From the NCBI GenBank assembly GCA_036365145.1, contig JAEOAD010002712.1:3243001-3307000 (forward strand): a DNA stretch of 64,000 nt, written 5' to 3'. The position numbers were made by a program, and so were the translations under genes. Below, one piece after another: positions 56,551 to 64,000 of the stretch (within the stretch, counting starts at the first letter, position 1; the number at the start of each line of letters is the position of its first letter). The notes under the pieces were generated by a model. It worked only from the letters and a program-made list of their open reading frames with translations. It searched no databases and had not been told where the DNA came from. The stretch comes from Orientallactaga sibirica. Its lineage: Eukaryota; Chordata; Mammalia; Rodentia; Dipodidae.

Positions 56551-56688
56551 TTTCGGGTTTTTTGAGACAGGGTCTCACTCTAGCCCAGGCTAGCCTGAAA
56601 CTCACTCTGAAACCCAAGCTGACCTTGAATTTGTAGCAATTCTCCTCCCTTCGCTAGGATTACAGACATGAATCACCACACCCAGCTG
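56551..56688 (-). mobile_element. B1 SINE, old
   Basis: ttgagacagggtctcactct to catgaatcaccacacccagc; preceded by a GCGT/GT repeat. Confidence 0.85.
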
Positions 56689-56928
56689 ACTTCTTCAGAC
56701 TTTGTAAACTGTGTATCACTATACCTTTGATGAAGGAAAAAAAAAATAAAGAAAATCTGCCACAAAATTGGAAAACAAGAAAAGAAACCCTGGTCAGTAA
56801 ACACAGGACTGTGCTGCCCCTTTCTTTCTGCTCTCGCCTCTTGGGGGTCACCAACTGTTGCAGCTCACCTCCTGTTGAGTGAGGACATAGTCCCTAGATC
56901 TTCACAACACTTCCAGTCAGTCACAGTC

Positions 56929-57278
56929 AGGTGTAGTGGCACACTGCTATAGCGCCAACACTCAGGAGTGTCATTAGTGTGAGACTGGTCTTCGAAAACA
57001 ACAACCTGAGCTGGATGTAGTGGCACATGCCTACAATCCTAGTACTTAGGAGGTAGAGGTGGAAGGGTCAGGAGTTCAAAGGTCATTTCTGTGGCTGCAT
57101 AACAAATTCAGGTCCAGCCTGGGCTGCTACATGAGACCGTATTTTAAAATGTATATAGCTCAGTTGATAAAGTGCACAAAACCCCCGGATTCCATCCCAG
57201 CACCCATGAAGTGAAGGCAGGAGGATCAGAAGTTCAAGGCCAGCCTAGAATATATGACTGTCTCAAAAAAAAAAATCT
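56929..57278 (+). mobile_element. Cluster of old SINEs: B1 fragment, B1, ID/B4
   Basis: 56929-57005, 57009-57148 and 57150-57278 (tagctcagttgataaagtgc head), all diverged. Ends 239 bp before a coding exon. Confidence 0.65.
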
Positions 57279-57517
57279 TTTAAAAGGTTTTCTCTATTCA
57301 TAAAGTCAGTATCTCCAATATAATTAGCAAAAAGCCTCCAATTTGGGCAGATTCCGTCTGTTTTACCAAAGTGCATTGCTAAGATACGTATTTGGCCTAG
57401 CATTTAACTAAATGGCTGAATTTGTTGTGATTGGTCCATAATCAAGTGTGGTTATGTATGGTTTTCACTTCTGAATTAAAGTAGTTTTGTACTTTTTTTC
57501 CCTCTAACTCTTGATAG

Positions 57518-57624
57518 GGTTTTCCCAATTAAAGATGTGCCCCTGGAAACTGATGGCCTTGCCAGCTGGCTCTATCAACGGTTTATTGAAAAAGAGGACC
57601 TTTTATCACATTTTTATGAAACAG
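57518..57624 (+). CDS. Lpgat1: LPGAT1 coding exon (residues ~285-321)
   Basis: After acceptor cttgatag the first G completes AGG (Arg), then the frame reads VFPIKDVPLETDGLASWLYQ, RFIEKEDLLSHFYET and one base of Gly before donor gtatct. Length 107 bp, phase 2 in and phase 1 out. It lies 22.1 kb after the previous exon, the longest intron in the window, and 2.1 kb before the last exon. The region matches the conserved C-terminal part of the LPGAT1 family. Confidence 0.95.
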
Positions 57625-57879
57625 GTATCTCATTTTGTATACATTTCTGATGTTCCAAACATGTGCTTTAGGGGAGATAACCATTTTCAACTATTTTTAT
57701 ACCCTAAAGAAATCAAAGTAGGTCTAAGAATTTCAGTTGAAAATATATGTAAAGACAACTGTGAGTTGATGGAGTCAGGTTCTTAGTTCTTCAGCCTGTG
57801 AGCATTTAAGTGATTTTTTATATCCTTCCTTCCTTTCCTCTTTTCCTCCCTTCTTTCCTATAGAGGAAAGACTTGCCCC

Positions 57880-58450
57880 ATGGTTTTAATCCACAGTCAC
57901 TAACTCACTGTATTGAGCCTGAATGTGCCTTAGCAGAGTAGCTCACCTTGTGGCAGCTGGGAAGCAGGGTCCCAGTAGCCTTTTCAGGGGAGTGCCTTGT
58001 GTGACCTTCTTCTTTCCAAAGGGCCCATCTCCTAAAGATTGTGTCCCCTCCCAGTAGTGCGACAAAGTGACATCTAAGTCCATGACTTTTGGGGACCCTT
58101 TCGGGCACAAACCATAACATTCTACTGCTGCCTCACCCCCAAAGGCTTATGTCCATCTCATAATGAAATCTGCACTCAACCATTCTCCAAAAGTCCCAGA
58201 TGGCAGAAAAGTCTCAGCATTGTTTGAAGTGTGAATCCAAAGTCTTGTGTGAACCTCACAGCAAACTCATAGGTATGAGTCCCGGTTATAGAGGTCTCAG
58301 TCCAGGATCACTTGACCCCTGGCCTTGGGCCGAATGTGAAGTGAAGGGAAGCATCATGTTGGGAGCACATGGTGGGGCAGTCAGGAAGCAGAGAGCCAAG
58401 CATACTTACTTCCTTGGCATTAAGTTCCCTTTTTAAATTCAAGAGTGCAG
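57880..58450 (-). mobile_element. MaLR LTR and internal remnant
   Basis: The minus strand has an LTR start TGTTATGGTTTGTGCCC near 58118. Beyond it the + strand ttctactgctgcctcaccc...aaaaagtcccag-type sequence resembles THE1/MST-type internal DNA. Both parts are diverged. Confidence 0.55.
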
Positions 58451-58544
58451 TGAGTCTTTTCTCCTTGGAATGAAAAAGAAGTCCACCGTAAGCTCCCTTG
58501 TATTCTTGCTGTTCTGTATACTCCATAAGAGCAACGAAGTTGGA

Positions 58545-58735
58545 CTCAGGGCCGCAGGCCTGTGATCCCAGCTGCTTGCAAGTTCAAGGCTTACTTGGGT
58601 AACTTTGTGAAACCCTGGCTCAAAACAAAAGGTGAAAAGAAGACTGAAGGTGTGGCTTAGTGCTAGAGCATTTGGTCAGTATGTGTGAGGCCCTGTGTTC
58701 AACCCTTCCTTAATACCACACACAAAGCAGAAAAT
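58545..58735 (+). mobile_element. B1-like plus ID composite
   Basis: B1-like 58545-58630 (cctgtgatcccagctgcttg), then ID 58640-58735 (gtggcttagtgctagagcat). Confidence 0.65.
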
Positions 58736-59759
58736 TAGTGAGAAAACATGAAAGGGAGAGGAAAAAGAGGAAGGCAGTTGGACTGAAGCGAATTAACACT
58801 GGTCAAATACCAGGCACAAGCAAAGTGCCTTCACAGATTGCTAGTTGGAGGCCTGTTCCTCTAGCACCTGAACTGTGGAGGTGCTGATCTAACCGGGCTG
58901 CAAAGGCAGGCCTGTCTCCTTTCCTGCTCTCGGTTTCTTGCCTTCTGATATTTGGCCTAAATTGTAGCAGCAGTGGCGGGCTTCTTGAACAAAGCCCTTG
59001 GCATACTAGACCTGGAAACTGGAGAGTGTACCCTGTGAATGGCTTGTGAGCAGCAAATCCCCTCATGAGCCAGCTTACCCTAGGGATTATCAGCAAAGAC
59101 AAAGGCTGTTTGGAGCTGAGAATGGTAAAGATGACCTCTGTAACACTGTTCTGAAGCTGTCTAGCTTTCCTTTCTAGAAAGAATTTAGACATCTGTTTAC
59201 TCTGTATTCCTCTTTTTTATTGTCATGTATATTTTATAATCCATGCTACCTTTTGAAAATGTCATTGTTATATAGCCACTTTTATGGCAAAAAAAAAACA
59301 AAAAACAAAAAAACACCATGTAATTTGTAAATAAATGGCAGTGTAGTTGTGCTGTTCCAGAATTCATCACCATCACTGTCACAGACGTTGTGCCCAATCC
59401 CGAGGAAACAGCAGCCAGAGGGACAGCCCTCCAGGTGGGAGACAAGCAGGCCCACCAAGAGAAAGCTCAGATGGGACCATTGCATACTGGAGGACGAGAC
59501 AAGCTAGCAAGTGGGCATTGTTTCTGAGGTGGAATGGCTGCTGACAGGCTCTTCACTGGATGGGGGAGCATTCAGCAGAGGAGAGGCAAAGACTGGGTGC
59601 ATGACAGGGCAGGCAGATCAGAAATTGTGTTTCAGAGGAGTTCTCGCTACACAACAGTGAATGTCTCGGAAAACCCTGTGTGTCGAGTAATACTCAACCT
59701 TTATTCAGGTGGCCTGCTTCTATAACAGAATACATTACTGTTCCTGTCTTGTCTTGTAG

Positions 59760-59911
59760 GAGCCTTCCCCCCTTCCCAAGGCCAGAAGGAAGCTGTTTCC
59801 AAGGAGATGACCCTCAGCAACATGTGGATATTCCTCATACAGTCCTTTGCGTTTCTGTCAGGCTACCTGTGGTACAACATCCTTCAGTATGTTTACCACT
59901 GCCTGTTTTAG
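59760..59911 (+). CDS. Lpgat1: LPGAT1 terminal coding exon with C-terminal membrane segment and stop
   Basis: From acceptor cttgtag the frame completes Gly and reads AFPPSQGQKEAVSKEMTLSN, then a hydrophobic, aromatic-rich segment (about residues 342-366, WIFLIQSFAFLSGYLWYNIL and following) ending HCLF and TAG at 59909-59911. The segment is long enough to be a transmembrane or re-entrant helix, in line with the ER-membrane location known for LPGAT1. The total with 79 assumed N-terminal residues is 370 aa, the usual family length, so no truncation is seen. Confidence 0.96.
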
Positions 59912-59990
59912 GAATTGACTTGCACTTGTCAAAGGCCTCATAGGAGTTCAGACGTTCATGTGTGTGCATTGTTTTACATGTGCAAATCAA

Positions 59991-59996
59991 AATAAA
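59991..59996 (+). promoter_or_regulatory. Lpgat1: Candidate proximal polyadenylation signal
   Basis: AATAAA 80 bp after the stop codon. It sits at the start of an A-run of about 19 bases, so it may also be a simple A-rich tract. Use here would give a very short 3' UTR. Confidence 0.35.
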
Positions 59997-60869
59997 AAAA
60001 AAAAAAAAAAAGCAAAGGAAATTCAGTGGATGGATTAGTGTTTATCCCGCTTTGGGATGTTTTAAACTCTACTACGAGGAGGATCAGTAATTTAATGATG
60101 TGCTAATATATTTTAAGAACTTTCCATGTTTTAAAGCGATACACTCTACCATCTATTTAAGCAAACATCACATGTGGAGAAGAGGAGATCATAACCCCTA
60201 GGAGATCTCTGAAAGAAGCTGCCACTGGACACACGTGGTCACTCAGTTCAGGTCAGAAGCTCTGCTCTTCCCTCCCTGCTGGCCCGCTCTGGTAGAGCAG
60301 AGCTGTGCTGCACCTCACGCCCACATCCACTCATCGTGCTGAGGTGTGGCTAGCCTGGGAGCTGGTGAGCACCGCGTTCAACAACTGCAGTCCCCGAGCT
60401 TGGGCGGAGGTGAGAGTGGCTTCTCTGTGGGAAGCAGAGTCCACTGAACACCTGCGTCACTGTGCTCTTCAAAGGCTAGCTCGGTCCAGCACCATGTTTA
60501 CACGTGTGGGTGCTTTCCCTTCTGCTGGGAGTGAGCACCCAATTTCTCTTTTTGTATAGAAGGCATATCATAGATTGATAATTGTATTTTACAAAATGCA
60601 CTTTTATCAGATGCAAATATAGCAAAGGATAGTAACATAGCCAGAAGACCCAGGGAAGCCTCACCTGCGAGCCGGCTCTCAGGAGGCTTTCCTGTGTGCG
60701 TGCTTGCCTACAGCACTGTCTAGTCCCACCCCCCGTGGTCACCTCCCACACCCCATGTTCCTCTTGAAAGCTGGACGCCATTTTCCCCATCTTGACATAG
60801 TAGCTCTAATGCATTTGGAGGTGGCTAAAGCAATTTACATAAAACATTTAAGTGATCAGTTTAAGGGGA

Positions 60870-60875
60870 AATAAA
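60870..60875 (+). promoter_or_regulatory. Lpgat1: Candidate polyadenylation signal
   Basis: AATAAA in ggggaaataaactag, followed by AT-rich sequence. No clear GU-rich element could be judged. Confidence 0.3.
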
Positions 60876-61424
60876 CTAGTTTATTAGGGAAATAAGAGAT
60901 AGAGCCAAAACTTGGCTTACAGCATTTGACAAGGTCTCCTCTGGCCCCTGGCAGCTGTGCAGTGTCTGTGCTCTGTCATTCTGTCCAGCGGCTGCCCCTG
61001 GGGTGATATCACCAGGAGCCAGCTGTAAAGAAACTTCCCAATCTCTTCCAGTTGCTTTTGAAGGTTAAGTCAAGTTTCTGTGGTTTCTTTTTAATCTGTC
61101 ACTGTGTTCATGTGACTTACCTCATAGGAGAACCAGCCCTTCACAGACAGTGAAGGCGCCGTAGCAGGACTGAGGTCGGGAAGGCCTGTGGTTTGGGACC
61201 GCAGGACTCTTAAGGTCCAGTGAGAATAGGTCAGTAGTTTCTGTGACATGAGCGCTGTAGACTCCCCTGATGTCACCAGTCGCTCACATAGCAACTCTGA
61301 GAAGCAGGCTGCAAAGCAAAAACAAAGGCCAATGTCTTCTGTTTCAAATAAACCAAAAAAGAAAGGAAAAGATGAAAATGTGTGAATTTTCCCCCAGTTC
61401 TGTGGGAAAGATTAAACACCACCA

Positions 61425-61430
61425 AATAAA
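61425..61430 (+). promoter_or_regulatory. Lpgat1: Candidate polyadenylation signal
   Basis: AATAAA in accaaataaaatctc; another AATAAA lies at 61347-61352. Either could give a ~1.5 kb 3' UTR. Confidence 0.3.
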
Positions 61431-62584
61431 ATCTCATTGCAGCTCCATCATTAGGACAACTCAGAGCGTATGTGAGAGAGAACGATGTGTTAACTAAAAT
61501 ACCTCATTGAATATTAAACCACTACCGTTGAACTGCAGAATATGTTTGGTTTGGTAGCAGTTGTTATAAAACTCGACTTTCATGAAACCTAAGCATTACC
61601 CTGTGTTCTGCAGTGACGGTGAAAGAATGAAGAGTCTTGCTGTGGAGGTGTCAGGGCTGCCCGGCAGCCAGAGAAGCTCACGGCTTCTCCTTGAGGCCGG
61701 CAAACCCTACTCAGTTGCAGGAAGGACTTGGAATCAGTAGTTGGCTGGCCATCGGGGAGAGACGGCTCATTGTCAAGTGCAGCTTGCATAGTCCTCGCTG
61801 GCAGACCACAGGGCAGAGAGGCCAGCTCTCCTATTTATATATGCACACATACCTGTGGCTCTGGGCCACTTTTGCCATTGCTGTGCTCCAAAGGAACATG
61901 ATCTTGTTACTATTCTGTGTGCGTTCAACACGCTCTCCTGTAAGATGCTTTACTTTCAAATGCAGTGTCATTTCCACAGTCACTAGAGTGACAACTATCT
62001 ATAGATTTGTGACATGACTTTTGAAAATAGATACAAGTTGTAAATAGATGTGTATTTAATCTGTCCTACCCTTCTTTGATTCTTTCTGAACATGGGTCTT
62101 CTGTTTGCAAAATATGTTCATTTGAGCGCATTGTCAGTACTTTCCTTATCAACGAGTTCACCTGCTGTGCTAGGAAAAGAGAAGCTCCAGAGAATTGGTG
62201 TCCTGAAGGGCAGTGTGGGGAAGCAGCCCCTGCACAGAACTGAGCCGGGTTCCTGCTTGTGCTTTCTGCGTACAGTGAGCTGAAGGCAGTTCTGTGTTTG
62301 GCCACAGGAAAAAGGCAAAACCATGCAGTGGCTGGTTGGGACCTCAGCACTTGTGGTCTCATTTGGACTGCCTGGCTTACTGCCACAGAGAGGGGGGAAG
62401 CCTGCTGCTGAGGTCCCACTGTCAGGAGTCACAGTGCTAAGCATCTTCTCAGCCGTCAAGTACAGAAGTGACCAAACAGCAGTTCCCTCACAGAAACAGT
62501 GACCAGTGTTGAAATATACATGTGTGACAGAAAAGCTTGTAAGTAATGGAATATGAAGGGAAAAAAACAAGCTTTGGATGGGCA

Positions 62585-62590
62585 AATAAA
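62585..62590 (+). promoter_or_regulatory. Lpgat1: Candidate polyadenylation signal
   Basis: AATAAA in gggcaaataaagttagg, followed ~25 bp later by a T/A-rich stretch. Would give a ~2.7 kb 3' UTR. Confidence 0.35.
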
Positions 62591-64000
62591 GTTAGGTGAA
62601 TTTAACAAGTTTTTAAAAAGACAACCGTGAGTTCAGGTCTGTCGGTTATTGAATAGTTTTTGATATTACACCCAACTCTCAATTTCCCCAGTTAAAAAAA
62701 AAACTAGAGATTACTGGATAGTTAATCAATTACTGGGTAGTTAATTCAGTAATAAGTCATAGAAAAACCAAAAGTCTACTTTGGTGTAGGACTTTGAATT
62801 TTTACTGTTAGCAAGTTTTTCCTCCTTCTAGCAATGCTTACTAATTTTAAAAAATGATTTGAATTCTTTAATTGAGCCATTGAAAGAACTGATTAATCTG
62901 TTTTGCCTATGGGTTGATAGGTAGTGAAGTGACATGGAAGGACAGTCAGCTGCCAGGATGAAGTACCAAAGCCGGCATAGCCCCGGCTGCAAAAGGCATC
63001 TCTGAATGATGCAGAGTTAGTGCAATGAAATTATTGCAGAATTCATCTGGAAATGAATTGTTAAGCCGCCCAGTAAGAAGCACGGCTCTAGTGCTGCAGT
63101 GTGGAGCAGCGTTGAGAATGCCACTCGTGTGTGGCCATGTCACTCCCCTTCTCCTGGCTTCTCTTTGTACTGTGTCGTGACAATCACTTGCCTGAAGACA
63201 CTTCTCTGTTAGTTGGTCCCCACTACGACCATAGGAAGTAGTCTTTGACAATGGGCAGTCCTCTGTACTCTTCATTCTTAAAAAGAAAATGTTGTATTTG
63301 CACTACTGAATAGGAAGGGTTAACTGATTTTTGTGTATTTTTTGTTGTAGTTGTTCATTCTTTTTTTGAAGGCACTACACAGTAGCAAACATAGGACTTC
63401 ACTCCAGTTACCACTTACAAGTGTGTTTAGCTCTGGTCCACAAGGTATGCATAATGGGCTCTTGTTTGGGTGGGGGGTTTTCGTTGTTTCTTTGTTTGTT
63501 TGCCCGGCAAGTGCTGTGAGCCTTACGTCTGTCAACATGCCAGGCCACGTGGAAGGAACCACTGGACATCAGGTGTTCTAGTTCATTTAGTGAGGGGTAG
63601 AGACTAAGACATTTGGGACCAAAAACACCTGAGTTGGAAATTTCTGGATTCCAAAAGGGCTGGCCATCCTTTGGAGCAGCCATTGGTTGACACTTTGCTG
63701 TGATCATTTAACACCAGTCCCCAATAATTAGGAAATGGGCCATGGAATACAACACTGCAGGTGCTCAGCTGTTAGGGGACGGTGACCATAGCCATATGGA
63801 AGAAATGTGGGGTTTTCTGCAAAATTTCCATCTGAGGATTTTTACATTTAATATTTTTTTAAAAGTCTAAAGAGCAAAAACTTTAAGTGTATTCTAGTTG
63901 CAAAGTATGCACACATTTTGAATGGCTTTATTTTTGTTGTATAAAACTGTTGAACACATGACTGTAGTGTACAAACTCTTTACATGTAAGGAGTCTGTTC

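Larger units (their letters stand above)
35403..57517 (+). other. Lpgat1: LPGAT1 intron, 22.1 kb
   Basis: Donor gtaagg, acceptor cttgatag. Contains the MaLR provirus, a tandem-triplicated L1 3'UTR piece, a MIR, a MaLR LTR near 55 kb and most of the SINEs in the window. Unassigned stretches: 39265-39910, 40490-40795, 41620-41960, 42280-42650, 42795-43500, 43692-44170, 44441-44805, 45830-46410, 46633-46977, 47126-47466, 50376-50880, 51829-52094, 53181-53763. Confidence 0.9.
57625..59759 (+). other. Lpgat1: LPGAT1 last intron, 2.1 kb
   Basis: Donor gtatct, acceptor cttgtag. Contains a MaLR LTR/internal remnant and a B1-ID composite. 58740-59759 has no recognisable repeat or gene. Confidence 0.9.
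1..64000 (+). other. Lpgat1: LPGAT1 gene, 3' portion (introns, last six coding exons, 3' UTR)
   Basis: Six exons on the + strand join in frame into a C-terminal 291-residue stretch of LPGAT1, with the HX4D and FPEG acyltransferase blocks and a C-terminal hydrophobic segment. The family is PlsC/AGPAT-like. LPGAT1 was first described as lysophosphatidylglycerol acyltransferase 1 of the ER and later linked to sn-1 stearoylation of lysophosphatidylethanolamine and to monoacylglycerol acylation. Exon lengths in the window are 119, 96, 274, 127, 107 and 152 bp. All introns are GT-AG and phases agree at every junction. The N-terminal ~79 codons and the promoter lie before position 1. Identification is from recalled mammalian protein sequence, not from a search. 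Confidence 0.95.
59912..64000 (+). other. Lpgat1: LPGAT1 3' untranslated region (extends past the window)
   Basis: I see no B1 or B2-like SINE, L1 or LTR in this 4.1 kb, whereas the introns average a SINE every few hundred bases. That contrast, plus several AATAAA hexamers and AT-rich blocks, supports a long exonic 3' UTR rather than intergenic DNA. No convincing second gene is present; the reading frames here are short and unrelated to known domains. The distal end is not visible. Confidence 0.7.

Noticed and set aside
62066..62585. Minus-strand frames of 117 and 155 codons in the 3' UTR as antisense genes
   Set aside because: No recognisable domain, no Kozak or splice support; expected by chance in ~4 kb.

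Overview
This is mammalian nuclear DNA, almost certainly from a myomorph rodent. Most of it is intronic sequence packed with 7SL-derived B1-type SINEs and tRNA-derived B2-like SINEs, together with dimeric B4/ID elements, rodent-type LINE-1 and ERVL-MaLR LTRs. The SINE sequences look dipodid (jerboa-like) rather than mouse or rat; that placement rests on recognition only (about 0.6).

The only host gene I can support is the 3' part of LPGAT1 on the + strand, a lysophospholipid acyltransferase of the endoplasmic reticulum. Six coding exons lie at 14329-14447, 17895-17990, 23142-23415, 35276-35402, 57518-57624 and 59760-59911. All have AG/GT borders and compatible phases. They splice to 875 nt, which encodes 291 residues from codon 80 (split) to the stop. 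With the 79 upstream residues I recall for the mammalian protein this gives the usual 370 aa. Bases 1-14328 are the intron upstream of the first exon in the window; the promoter and first coding exons lie outside. From 59912 to the window end the sequence is nearly SINE-free and is best read as a long 3' UTR.

Layout: 1-14.3 kb is an upstream intron with a solo MaLR LTR, L1 3' ends, a decayed Tigger-like DNA transposon, a U6 snRNA chimeric retrocopy and an old antisense L1 ORF2. That L1 stops about 25 bp before an LPGAT1 splice acceptor. 14.4-23.1 kb holds small introns, including an L1 3'UTR-only insertion 50 bp after a splice donor. 23.4-35.3 kb contains a 7.4 kb full-length antisense L1 with 15-bp target-site duplications and an intact 5' end but broken ORFs. 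35.4-57.5 kb contains a complete MaLR provirus (36976-39261), a tandemly triplicated piece of L1 3'UTR and dense nested SINEs. 57.6-64 kb carries MaLR remnants, the last exon and the 3' UTR.

I found no undescribed multi-gene system. The most interesting signals are an Asn in place of the second catalytic Asp in the reverse transcriptase motif of two L1 copies of different age, a U6 chimera with clear target-site duplications, ETS and YY1 motifs at the very 5' end of the full-length L1, and L1 sequence supplying a probable branch point for an essential exon.
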